Assembly: GCA_965230615.1 (NCBI GenBank)
Contig: OZ246012.1
Coordinates: forward strand, 620,001-684,000
Reading direction: 5' to 3'
Length of the DNA: 64,000 nucleotides
From: G965230615 sp965230615
GTDB taxonomy: Bacteria > Pseudomonadota > Gammaproteobacteria > HTCC5015
The notes under the pieces are model-generated. The model was not told the origin of the DNA, made no database searches, and worked only from the letters and a program-made list of their open reading frames with translations. The position numbers were made by a program, and so were the translations under genes. Within the stretch, counting starts at the first letter, position 1; each line of letters opens with the position of its first letter. Shown here in pieces: positions 37,697 to 45,985 of the stretch.

Positions 37697-38491
37697 GTGC
37701 ATATAAATGAAGCAGCCTCTGCCAAATCGTTTCCGATCGTCAATGATGCTTGTCAGGTAATCGATGTGATACCTTTGAGCAGTAATACTTTCCAGGTTGA
37801 CCTCCTATCGTCTGCGGGCACAACGCTGGGCTATCGGGCAGGTCAATATCTGCAGCTCGAATTAGATCTAAACAATGATGGGCAACCACAGCCTTTTTTT
37901 TATTCCATTACTAATCGCTTTAACCCAGAGCGACCTCGTCACCTAGCGCTTTTTATCCAGAATAATAGCGAGTTGGCAGATAAGATTTTAAAACACCTTG
38001 CTGAACTCAAGGAAAATAACGCAACTGCGAGAGTGTCACTGCCAATGGGGCGCGCTTTTTTACAGACTAATCTTGATTTAACGCATTTATTAATTGCATC
38101 AGGCTCGGGGATTTCTAAGATTAAATGTATAACCGAAGAGGCTCTTAAACAACAAACTGATGCCGATTTAAATATTTACTGGTCGAATAGGCATATCGAT
38201 GATTTTTACCTGCTTGATGAGTTTCAAGACTGGGTAGATCAGAATAAAAACCTTAAGCTCACACCGCTATTAGAATCAGCCAATACAGGCTGGTCTGGTC
38301 GTTCTGGTTATATCTTTGAGGTGATTGCACAAGACTTTGATGACTTAAGCTGTGCTCAAGCTTACCTATGTGGCTCACCACAAATGGTATACGGCACAAT
38401 TGATAAACTTAAACCAAGAGGGCTCAAAGAAGAAAACTGCTATTCAGATGTTTTTGAGTATGCGCCACGAGACCAAAAAATAGCTGTCTGA
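37697..38491 (+). CDS. FAD/NAD(P)H ferredoxin-reductase-like flavin reductase
   Basis: The start is placed at GTG 37697 because AGGGA lies 8 nt upstream. A TTG at 37670 would extend it by 9 residues. The 264-aa protein has an FAD-binding barrel (Y-R-A-G-Q-Y-L-Q-L and S-I-T-N-R motifs, about 40-90) and an NAD(P)-binding half (I-A-S-G-S-G-I-S-K, then Y-L-C-G-S-P-Q-M-V). No 2Fe-2S domain is present, which resembles Fre-type flavin reductases. Divergence from metR and proximity to the oxygen-dependent MesX/MesD pair suggest it supplies reduced flavin or electrons to that reaction. This role is inference. Confidence 0.75.
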   Translation: MHINEAASAKSFPIVNDACQVIDVIPLSSNTFQVDLLSSAGTTLGYRAGQYLQLELDLNNDGQPQPFFYSITNRFNPERPRHLALFIQNNSELADKILKHLAELKENNATARVSLPMGRAFLQTNLDLTHLLIASGSGISKIKCITEEALKQQTDADLNIYWSNRHIDDFYLLDEFQDWVDQNKNLKLTPLLESANTGWSGRSGYIFEVIAQDFDDLSCAQAYLCGSPQMVYGTIDKLKPRGLKEENCYSDVFEYAPRDQKIAV

Positions 38492-38944
38492 GTTCGATGA
38501 TCTAGCGGCCGCTCAGCTTCAAGTGGTGAGTGGCTAGCATCGCGGCAGTCCATGTGCCAACCTATCTCAACGGTGGCTGGCAGGCGTCTGTGGACAAACG
38601 CGGCCTGCAGTTGCAGTCGTCCGGCTTGGCCAACATCCTGGGCTAACAACTAATATCCACAGCGGTGGTCAATACCTGACCTTTCTTCATCATCAGAGCG
38701 ACATTTCCCAGGATACTTGCGCTCACGATGTGCGCTATTGCCGCAGCTGGGTTCACAATAGTTTTGTCACCAGCACACGATTTCACGGCCTTGCAGAGCG
38801 TTTTTCTCAATTAAGGTCGTTCATCCGACTATACTGGCAAAAATCATAACCTAAGCTTAAAATTACGGCCCCCATCGCTGCTACGGCAGACGGGAATAAA
38901 TGAGTGTCAACTAGCCAAACAGAGTGAAGAAAAAGTAGGAATAT
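38492..38944. other. Gene-free region with a GC-rich remnant, upstream of thrS
   Basis: About 450 bp without a convincing gene. The segment 38505-38645 is clearly more GC-rich than its neighbours. It reads openly in one plus-strand frame up to a stop at about 38645 (ending S-S-G-L-A-N-I-L-G) without a good start. It may be a remnant of a decayed gene. An AGGA ribosome site precedes thrS. No T-box or Zur-type palindrome was seen here. Confidence 0.4.
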
Positions 38945-40927
38945 ATGCACGAAAACAAGCAAACGATAAATATCACCCTACCCGATGGTGCCAAGAAAGA
39001 ATTCTCAGCGGGCATTTCAATTATGGATATTGCCTCAAGCATTGGTTCAGGGCTGGCAAAAAGCACGATTGCCGGTGAAGTGAATGGCCAACTCGTCGAC
39101 GCTTGTGACCCTGTGTTAGAAGATGCCAATATCCGTATTATTACTTCACGCGACATTGAAGGGCTAGAAATTATCCGTCACTCCTGCGCGCATCTTGTGG
39201 GGCATGCTGTAAAACAGTTGTATCCAACGGCCAAGATGGTGATAGGCCCAGTGATTGATAATGGCTTTTATTATGATATTGCCTATGACCGGGCATTTAC
39301 GCCTGAAGATCTTGCCGCCATCGAAGAACGAATGAAAGCACTGATTGCGACCAAATACGATGTCATTAAAAAAGTGACGCCGCGTGATCAAGTTATTGAA
39401 ACCTTCAAGTCCCGAGATGAGGACTACAAGCTGCAACTGGTAGATGATATGCCGGATGAAACCGCGATGGGCTTATACCATCACGAAGAATATATTGATA
39501 TGTGTCGCGGCCCGCATGTGCCTAACACACGGTTTTTAGAACACGTGAAACTCACTAAGGTGTCTGGGGCTTATTGGCGTGGCGACTCTAAAAACGAACA
39601 GCTGCAACGCATCTATGGCACGGCATGGGCCAATAAAAAAGATTTGCGTGCCTACCTTAATATGTTGGAAGAAGCTGAAAAACGCGATCATCGCCGTCTT
39701 GGTAAAGAGCTAGACCTTTTTCATTTTCATGAAGATGCCGTTGGTGCTGTTTTTTGGCATCCCAAAGGCTGGACGCTCTTTCAGCAGCTTATCGAATACA
39801 TGCGTCGTCGCCAACAACAAGCAGGTTACACTGAGGTGAATACACCCGACATCATGGATCGACAGCTATGGGAACAATCCGGTCACTGGCAAAATTACCA
39901 TGACCATATGTACACCACGGATACACCTGATGAAAAAACATTGGCATTGAAACCAATGAATTGCCCTGGCAGTGTATTAACATACAATCACGGCTTAAAA
40001 AGCTACCGCGACTTACCTATTCGTATGGCCGAGTTTGGCAAAGTACACCGCTACGAACTGTCAGGCGCATTACACGGCCTACTTCGCGTGCGCCACTTTA
40101 CGCAGGATGATGCACACATTTACTGCACAGAAGAACAAATGCTGGATGAATGTACCCAGGTCATCCGTTTAGTCCTGGATATATATGAGCAATTGGGTTT
40201 TAGCGATGTCAGCATTAAATTATCCACTCGACCTGAAAGTCGTATGGGCAGCGATGAGACATGGGACAAACTTGAGGCAGCACTGTTTGATTCCTTAAAA
40301 GCGCTAGAGCTGGATTACCGCTTAAACCCAGGCGAAGGTGCATTTTATGGGCCGAAACTAGAGTTCGTGTTACGAGATGCTATCGGTCGCGATTGGCAAT
40401 GCGGAACCTTACAGGTTGATATGAATCTACCTGCTCGGTTCTCGCTTGAATATGTTGATGATAAGGGTGAAAGGCAAACACCCGTGATGTTGCACCGTGC
40501 TTTGTTTGGCTCACTTGAACGTTTTATCGGCATATTAATTGAACATTACACGGGCAAATTCCCTGCTTGGTTAAGCCCAGTGCAGGTTGCCGTGTTAACC
40601 ATTTCGGAAGCATTTAATGACTATGCGATACGTTTAGGTCATGTGTTCGAAGCAGCAGGCCTGCGAGTAGAAACAGATATTAGCAAAGAAAAAATTGGTT
40701 ATAAGATTCGACAAAAAACATTAGGCAAAATACCCTATATGGTGATCGTCGGTGCCAATGAAGTTGAGACTAATCAGGTCACCGTGCGTTTACTCAATGG
40801 CGAGCAGACTAACTTCGATGATACCGAAAGCGCCGTTGATTACCTTATGCAAGCCTGTAGGCCACCTGATGTTGTCACGCAGCGTCATTTAATTGAGACG
40901 TCGATAGCCGCCTTGAAAAAGCAATAG
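38945..40927 (+). CDS. thrS: Threonyl-tRNA synthetase (possible second copy, thrS2-like)
   Basis: The 660-aa protein has the complete class II ThrRS layout: N-terminal TGS domain (about 1-65), second additional/editing domain with H-S-C-A-H-L-V-G-H-A and Y-x-D-M-C-R-G-P-H, catalytic core and anticodon-binding domain. The zinc ligands that select threonine are retained (Cys in K-P-M-N-C-P, His in T-Q-D-D-A-H, His in V-M-L-H-R-A). The near-invariant His after N-C-P-G is Ser here. The gene is not followed by infC-rpmI-rplT, the usual gammaproteobacterial neighbours; a SelO gene follows 22 bp later. It may therefore be an extra copy like the thrS2 genes of zinc-responsive loci. That is inference. 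Confidence 0.93.
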   Translation: MHENKQTINITLPDGAKKEFSAGISIMDIASSIGSGLAKSTIAGEVNGQLVDACDPVLEDANIRIITSRDIEGLEIIRHSCAHLVGHAVKQLYPTAKMVIGPVIDNGFYYDIAYDRAFTPEDLAAIEERMKALIATKYDVIKKVTPRDQVIETFKSRDEDYKLQLVDDMPDETAMGLYHHEEYIDMCRGPHVPNTRFLEHVKLTKVSGAYWRGDSKNEQLQRIYGTAWANKKDLRAYLNMLEEAEKRDHRRLGKELDLFHFHEDAVGAVFWHPKGWTLFQQLIEYMRRRQQQAGYTEVNTPDIMDRQLWEQSGHWQNYHDHMYTTDTPDEKTLALKPMNCPGSVLTYNHGLKSYRDLPIRMAEFGKVHRYELSGALHGLLRVRHFTQDDAHIYCTEEQMLDECTQVIRLVLDIYEQLGFSDVSIKLSTRPESRMGSDETWDKLEAALFDSLKALELDYRLNPGEGAFYGPKLEFVLRDAIGRDWQCGTLQVDMNLPARFSLEYVDDKGERQTPVMLHRALFGSLERFIGILIEHYTGKFPAWLSPVQVAVLTISEAFNDYAIRLGHVFEAAGLRVETDISKEKIGYKIRQKTLGKIPYMVIVGANEVETNQVTVRLLNGEQTNFDDTESAVDYLMQACRPPDVVTQRHLIETSIAALKKQ

Positions 40928-40949
40928 TCTCAAATAGGCGTAAAGTAAA

Positions 40950-42644
40950 ATGACAGGTGCTAAGGCTAAATGGCATGTGAACAATTTTGATGAGTTTGCA
41001 CGGTTGGCAGATTATTCTTTGATGGATAACTTAAATGCTGATCCTGATGCTAACAGTGAAGGTGATGATCACCACGCCCGCCAAGTGTTTTCTGGTCATT
41101 TTGTCCCGGTGACGCCCTCGCCGCTTGCCGAATCCGAGTATGTCAGTCATAGCAGCAGCCTTTTTGATGAACTCGGTTTAAGCGATGAGCTCGCATTAAA
41201 CGATGAGTTTCGCCGCTTATTTTCTGGCGATATCTCAGCTGCGCGTACGCCTATGCGTCAAGTGGGTTGGGCAACTGGCTATGCGTTATCAATTTATGGC
41301 ACCGAATATATTCAACAATGTCCATTTGGTACGGGCAATGGTTATGGCGATGGCCGAGCCATATCGGTGTTCGAAGGCGTATTCAATGGCCAGCGCTGGG
41401 AAATGCAGTTAAAAGGGGGTGGCCCAACGCCCTATTGTCGTGGTGCCGATGGACGTGCCGTACTGCGCTCCAGTGTACGTGAGTTTCTTGCTCAAGAGTT
41501 TATGCACGCTTTAAGGGTACCGACATCGCGCGCTTTAACACTGTATGTGTCTAAATCTGAGACCGTTACCCGGCCTTGGTATTCCGAGGGCTCTAGTTAC
41601 ACTGACCCTGATATTCTGCTGAATAACCCAGTCGCTATCTCTACCCGTGTAGCGCCCTCTTTTTTGCGTGTTGGTCAGCTGGAATTATTTGCTCGTCGCA
41701 CCCGCAACAACGCTCATCCAAAAGCATTGGAAGAGCTGCGCATGATCGTTGAGCACTTAATGGCAAGAGAGTATCAAAACGATATCGATCAAAGCCTGGC
41801 TTTTGCCGATCAATTAATTGCGTTGGCGACGTTATTTCGTCAGCGGCTTACGTCATTAGTCGCCAATTGGCTGCGTGTTGGCTACTGCCAGGGTAATTTC
41901 AATAGCGATAACTGTGCTGCGGGTGGCTTTACGCTTGACTATGGACCCTTTGGTTTTTGTGAAATCTTTGATACTGAGTTTCAACCCTGGACAGGCGGCG
42001 GCAAACACTTTTCATTTTTCAATCAGCCTGTTGCTGCAGAAGCGAATTTTCATATGTTTTGGACAGCGCTGCGAGAGTTGCTTGCAGAAGATGCGGCTGC
42101 TTTAGAACAGCTTGATCAGGTACGCCAAGGTTTTGCTGAAGTTATGCAAAACCAAATGGAAAACATGTGGGCAGCCAAACTGGGTTTGACCGAATACAAC
42201 TCAACACTGTTTAATCAATTACTGCAGCTAATGACTCGCTCAGAGGTGGATTACACCATTTTCTTCCGTGAGTTATCTCATATACCCGACGATATCTCAG
42301 CGCTAAAAAAGAGCTTCTATGTTAAAACATCACAAAAGCTCGATGAGCAATGGCAGGCTTGGTTAGAAAACTGGCGCGAGCTAGTCAGCAGCGATGGTGA
42401 TTTGTCTGAGGTCTCTGCCAAAATGCAACAAACCAATCCAAAATACACATGGCGTGAGTGGTTAGTGGTGCCAGCCTACCAACAAGCTATGCAGGGTGAT
42501 TACACGCTGGTCAAAGAGCTGCAAGCAGTGTTGAGTTACCCTTATGATGAGCAATCAAAGGCAATAGAAGATAAATACTATCGCTTAAAGCCCAAGGAGT
42601 ATTTTAATGCCGGTGGTGTGTCGCACTATAGTTGTTCATCTTAA
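40950..42644 (+). CDS. selO: SelO/YdiU-family protein adenylyltransferase (AMPylase)
   Basis: The 564-aa protein is a pseudokinase-fold AMPylase that transfers AMP to Ser/Thr/Tyr of proteins in redox stress responses. Family motifs include M-Q-L-K-G-G-G-P-T-P-Y-C-R-G-A-D-G-R-A-V-L-R-S-S. The metal-binding F-N-S-D-N and D-Y-G-P-F-G-F, the DFG equivalent, are also present. It ends S-C-S-S, where eukaryotic SelO has selenocysteine, consistent with a redox-regulated C-terminus. The position before F-N-S-D-N is Q-G where the best-known members have H-G. It is longer than E. coli YdiU (about 480 aa). It follows thrS by 22 bp and is probably co-transcribed. Confidence 0.88.
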   Translation: MTGAKAKWHVNNFDEFARLADYSLMDNLNADPDANSEGDDHHARQVFSGHFVPVTPSPLAESEYVSHSSSLFDELGLSDELALNDEFRRLFSGDISAARTPMRQVGWATGYALSIYGTEYIQQCPFGTGNGYGDGRAISVFEGVFNGQRWEMQLKGGGPTPYCRGADGRAVLRSSVREFLAQEFMHALRVPTSRALTLYVSKSETVTRPWYSEGSSYTDPDILLNNPVAISTRVAPSFLRVGQLELFARRTRNNAHPKALEELRMIVEHLMAREYQNDIDQSLAFADQLIALATLFRQRLTSLVANWLRVGYCQGNFNSDNCAAGGFTLDYGPFGFCEIFDTEFQPWTGGGKHFSFFNQPVAAEANFHMFWTALRELLAEDAAALEQLDQVRQGFAEVMQNQMENMWAAKLGLTEYNSTLFNQLLQLMTRSEVDYTIFFRELSHIPDDISALKKSFYVKTSQKLDEQWQAWLENWRELVSSDGDLSEVSAKMQQTNPKYTWREWLVVPAYQQAMQGDYTLVKELQAVLSYPYDEQSKAIEDKYYRLKPKEYFNAGGVSHYSCSS

Positions 42645-42682
42645 CACTGAGGAAACGCGTGCACTCTAGCTTAACTATTTAT

Positions 42683-43576
42683 CTAACCCTCAAGAGCAAT
42701 GTCAATCTTCTCCATAAAACTCAAACCAATATTTTGATCGTAATAGGCGGCTTCGTTAATAAAGGCACCATAAACTGTTGATTCACCTTTATAGACAATC
42801 GTCTCACCTGCCAGGGTGATAAATAAAGGGTCACCAGGTTTAATTGCATGATAGTCTTTTCCCTGTAAATCAGGGTGCACCATTGCGGTAAGTTCACCAT
42901 TGCTATCTTCTGGCAAAGGGACTTTCTGAGTAAATTGATACCCCGGCATCTGGGTTGGCAAATTAAGTGGCTGTTTTTTATTGCTTTGCTGTAGATAATC
43001 TAATGCATGCATGACTGCCGTACGCGTCTGAGAGTATATTTCATAGTTAAGTAAGCCTTGGGCGATCGGCCCTACTTCAATGAGTAGCCCCGTTAAACGC
43101 CCTATCGACAGTAAAAAGTTATCTTCTAAGCGATCATTGGGGTTAAAGAATAATGTAGCGTGAGGCATGTTCTGCTTTATATAAAAAGCCATGCCAATCA
43201 CGAACGGGTCATTTGAGTTAATGACTAATGACATACCCATATTTGAGGTGGTGGTATGCAAATCAATAATGAAGTCGATACGAGGCTGCTCTTTAGGCCC
43301 GAGTATCGCATCGAGTGACTTTGCACGTTGTTGTTCATAGCCATGTAAATCTGGGTTTTTAAGGTCTTGAAGATTGAACTGCCGATTTAAGTCCTGATCG
43401 ATATAACGTCTTACTGCCTTATTCGCCCTCGGGTTAGCTAGATGCAGCTCGGTTGAAAAGCTGTCTCGTTTGACCTCATCAGGGTTTAACAGCCAATGCT
43501 TAATAAGGTGTACACCGGTTAACTCATTGCCGTGAGTACCACCGGTAATGGCAACAGATTTAATCAAATCATTCAT
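42683..43576 (-). CDS. Aspartoacylase-family zinc hydrolase
   Basis: The 297-aa protein is an AspA/ASPA-type zinc-dependent hydrolase (succinylglutamate desuccinylase/aspartoacylase superfamily). The G-G-T-H-G-N-E motif supplies zinc ligands H15 and E18, with the third His in I-D-L-H-T-T-T-S-N. A substrate-carboxylate-binding N-P-R-A segment and a catalytic Glu (L-L-I-E-V-G-P) are present, and the length fits aspartoacylase. Known members cleave N-acetyl-aspartate or related N-acyl amino acids. Here it is the third gene of an operon behind a guanidine-I riboswitch, 28 bp after a DUF1989 gene, so an unusual amide or guanidine-derived substrate is possible (inference). Confidence 0.82.
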   Translation of the reverse strand: MNDLIKSVAITGGTHGNELTGVHLIKHWLLNPDEVKRDSFSTELHLANPRANKAVRRYIDQDLNRQFNLQDLKNPDLHGYEQQRAKSLDAILGPKEQPRIDFIIDLHTTTSNMGMSLVINSNDPFVIGMAFYIKQNMPHATLFFNPNDRLEDNFLLSIGRLTGLLIEVGPIAQGLLNYEIYSQTRTAVMHALDYLQQSNKKQPLNLPTQMPGYQFTQKVPLPEDSNGELTAMVHPDLQGKDYHAIKPGDPLFITLAGETIVYKGESTVYGAFINEAAYYDQNIGLSFMEKIDIALEG

Positions 43577-43604
43577 ATAAAGCCTATGTCTTCCCTAGTG
43601 TTTT

Positions 43605-44246
43605 TTAAGCATCCCAAACAATAAACTCAATAGGCGTCGGGTTATAACCATTACAAGGGTTATTTAATTGCGGACAGTTAGAGATCAGTACCGTAACATC
43701 CATGGCCGCTGTTAACTCTACATACTTACCAGCGCCAGAAATACCGTCTTCAAACGTTAAGCCGCCTTCAGAGGTAATAGGCACGTTCATAAAAAAGTTG
43801 ACGTTGTGAGTGATGTCGCGCTTGCTCAGACCAAACTCCGGATATTTATTAACCGCTAGCATCCAGCTATCACGACAAGCGTGCATACTGCGTTTTTCAA
43901 GATCGTAACGGACTGTATTACTTTCTGTCGCGCAGGCACCACCAAGCGTGTCATGCCGACCACAGGTATCAGCGACTATTTCCAGCATGACATTGTTTTC
44001 GTTAGTGCGTAATTGACTACCCGTGGTTAGATAAACATTACCTTGCTCACGGATAGTATCCATTGCACTGTAGCGTTCCTCGGGAGAGTGTGTATTATAA
44101 AACAGGATATCTGCCGCTTGATTACCTTCGATATCTAAAATGCGGAAGGTCTGCCCTTTCTTAACAGTGCCAAGCCAGTAATCACCGGAATCAACAATAT
44201 CGCGCGTAACCGCATCTTCTGGGTTTAAATTAGATTCTTTCAACAT
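43605..44246 (-). CDS. DUF1989 protein, carboxyguanidine deiminase subunit-like (Cys-containing paralogue)
   Basis: The 213-aa protein belongs to the DUF1989/urea-carboxylase-associated protein family. The motif D-T-C-G-R-H-D-T-L-G-G-A-C keeps the Cys/His set expected for the catalytic or metal-binding subunit. N-Q-A-A-D-I-L-F-Y-N is also typical. Paired DUF1989 proteins in guanidine operons have been characterised as CgdAB, which deaminates carboxyguanidine to allophanate. A good ribosome site (GAGGAG) precedes the ATG. It lies 18 bp after its paralogue and 28 bp before the aspartoacylase gene. I do not assign A versus B. Confidence 0.82.
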   Translation of the reverse strand: MLKESNLNPEDAVTRDIVDSGDYWLGTVKKGQTFRILDIEGNQAADILFYNTHSPEERYSAMDTIREQGNVYLTTGSQLRTNENNVMLEIVADTCGRHDTLGGACATESNTVRYDLEKRSMHACRDSWMLAVNKYPEFGLSKRDITHNVNFFMNVPITSEGGLTFEDGISGAGKYVELTAAMDVTVLISNCPQLNNPCNGYNPTPIEFIVWDA

Positions 44247-44264
44247 ATCTTCTTCTCCTCTGTA

Positions 44265-44993
44265 TTACAGGCCGATATGGTAAAGGGCGTTATTTTGAAA
44301 GCCACGCCCGTTTTCAGGGCGGAAGTTTTTGCAGTAATCATCATCATTAACAGGTTGAGCAACACCGAGTTCGATTCGAACTTTAGTGCGCGGATATTCG
44401 CTTGATCGGTCCAGAGGGTGTGGACAGGTGTGCAATAATACCAGCGTATCCATCTCGAAACGCAATAGTACAGCGTTACCGGGTTTGCTATGCTCTTTAG
44501 CCAATGTCATATTGCCTTCTGCAGAGACTTCTATCTTGCTAAACCAATTCAAGTTAGCCGCCAGATCGGCAGCACCAAGACCATATTTACCCAACTCTAC
44601 TAAAAAAGAGTCGTGGCCGTTTTGCTTCCACTTATTGCGGTCATGCTGATAATCACGCCTTCCCCACTGTGCCTCAATATGTTCAAAGCGAGAGTTACCC
44701 GCAACAGTTTCATGCCAACCCAAGTCATCTTCTACAATGGACGCAAAGATACGCCCCATATCCGAATACAAACAGTTACCTTTGGTCAGCTTAAAGGTAT
44801 GTTGACACTTTAATGTGTCTGGTGCGTTATAACGTTCCAACAGGTCTTCGGGGTTATAAAACAACATGCCAACATTGGCACCACCGGTCATGTCCGTTAA
44901 TCGCATAACGGTGCCGCGCCTTGCGCGTAAAGACCAATGGGAACCCGATTTCAATACGGTTTTATATTCAATGGAACGTATGTACTCACTCAT
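44265..44993 (-). CDS. DUF1989 protein, carboxyguanidine deiminase subunit-like (Cys-less paralogue)
   Basis: The start is placed at ATG 44993, with GGAG 6 nt upstream, giving 242 aa; a TTG at 45005 is less likely. It is homologous to the next gene (G-G-A-N-V-G-M-L-F-Y-N-P-E-D-L-L-E-R-Y aligns with its partner). The Cys-His motif reads D-D-L-G-W-H-E-T-V-A-G-N, with both cysteines lost. This division fits a heterodimer with one active subunit. It is the first gene after the guanidine-I riboswitch, which probably induces the operon when guanidine is present. Confidence 0.82.
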   Translation of the reverse strand: MSEYIRSIEYKTVLKSGSHWSLRARRGTVMRLTDMTGGANVGMLFYNPEDLLERYNAPDTLKCQHTFKLTKGNCLYSDMGRIFASIVEDDLGWHETVAGNSRFEHIEAQWGRRDYQHDRNKWKQNGHDSFLVELGKYGLGAADLAANLNWFSKIEVSAEGNMTLAKEHSKPGNAVLLRFEMDTLVLLHTCPHPLDRSSEYPRTKVRIELGVAQPVNDDDYCKNFRPENGRGFQNNALYHIGL

Positions 44994-45125
44994 ATCAAAC
45001 TCCAATCATTAAATGTTTTGAATACGCTCAAACCAAAACACAAGGTGCTTTCTCGCCAATCTCTTGGGTCCGAAAAGAGTCTTAGGATATTGCATAAGGC
45101 CCTCCAGTGACATAAGTGCACTTTA

Positions 45126-45150
45126 TATAGGTTCACTTTATAGGTTCACT
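45126..45150. repeat. Two 12-bp direct repeats in the leader of the guanidine operon
   Basis: TATAGGTTCACT occurs at 45126-45137 and again at 45139-45150. Flanking bases 45104-45110 (CCAGTGA) and 45146-45152 (TCACTGG) can pair. The element lies between the riboswitch aptamer and the first gene and could be part of the expression platform. Confidence 0.5.
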
Positions 45151-45171
45151 GGGCATCCTCGGTTTTCACCA

Positions 45172-45282
45172 ATGATCTCCCGGGCTTTTATCCCGCCGTG
45201 TAACCTATGTCTTTCACTGAAAGGTGGAGGTCGGAAGCTCTCGGACCAGGCATCAACTAAACTTGATCGGAACCCTAGCTTT
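45172..45282 (-). promoter_or_regulatory. Guanidine-I (ykkC) riboswitch
   Basis: Reading the minus strand, the conserved blocks of the ykkC class I aptamer occur in order. CTAGGGTTCCG is at 45278-45268, GGTCCGAGAG at 45247-45238, and ACACGGCGGGAT then AAAAGCCCGGGAGA at 45201-45176. These are the hallmark guanidinium-binding sequences. The aptamer ends about 180 nt upstream of the first DUF1989 start codon. Guanidine binding normally turns expression on. The spacer may form the switching structure through the direct repeats at 45126-45150. Confidence 0.93.
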
Positions 45283-45985
45283 CTATTTGAGTTTGCCAGT
45301 ATCGCAAGGGGATCGAGCAACGTCAAGCCACCTCGTGCGCCATTTACAGGCTGTTTTAAAGGGGAAACTTGCCTCGACTTGTAGTGTATTTTGCATAAAC
45401 AGCGGCGGAGAATGGTCAAAAAATAACGGCGTACTGCAGCAAATTGGCCAAAATCAGGCTGCGAGCCTTTATTCCGCGTTTTGCGTAAAAAATATCATTT
45501 ATTTTTAAAAATCAATGCGTTATAGATTCTTGCTGTTTATCAGGCGCTTATTCGGGGGCGGATATGGGGGTTATGCCATCACTGACGGTGCCTGCCCTTG
45601 ATTACCGGTTTGAGATAGGCGTATATGGCAAAATTTTTGAACTCTGAAAAGGTTTTACATACTAATAAACGCTATGTTATAACATAACATCTACCACAAC
45701 AGGCTCTCGACTTCAAGCTAACTTTACAGTGGAGCGCCCTGCTTATGAGATAGCTTCCTATGGTCGTATTGTTAGTAATATAAGGTTATTAACGTGATGA
45801 TAGTTTAAAATAAGACATCACTGAGCCAAAGGTTAAGAGAAATGCGTTGGCCGCATTATGGCCTTAATTGGCGGTCACACGTGGTGAAAAAACGCTGACA
45901 GTTTAAGGTGCTGATTTTGTGGCAATTGCATGCGCAAAAGTATAAAAAGCAGCCCCTACCCTAACGATAGACACAAGGTCTTATA
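45283..45985. other. Divergent regulatory region between the guanidine operon and hisI
   Basis: This 0.7-kb region holds no convincing protein gene. It must contain the minus-strand promoter for the riboswitch transcript (likely 45290-45550, which includes an A/T-rich stretch near 45480-45510) and the plus-strand promoter for hisI. The Zur-type palindrome at 45674-45690 is listed separately. A minus-strand frame of 93 codons across the riboswitch is a by-product of the structured RNA. Confidence 0.5.
45674..45690. promoter_or_regulatory. Zur-type operator palindrome
   Basis: ATGTTAT-AAC-ATAACAT is a perfect 7-3-7 inverted repeat whose core GTTAT-N3-ATAAC matches gammaproteobacterial Zur boxes. 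It lies 295 bp upstream of hisI and dksA2, two genes whose paralogues are recurrent members of Zur regulons. The inferred role is zinc-dependent repression of the downstream genes. Confidence 0.72.

Noticed and set aside
38440..38649. 69-codon minus-strand frame beside the flavin reductase
   Set aside because: It overlaps the reductase 3' end and the GC-rich remnant, and no family or ribosome site supports it.
45138..45419. 93-codon minus-strand frame across the guanidine riboswitch
   Set aside because: Its sequence coincides with the conserved aptamer blocks, so the conservation is explained by RNA structure, not by protein.
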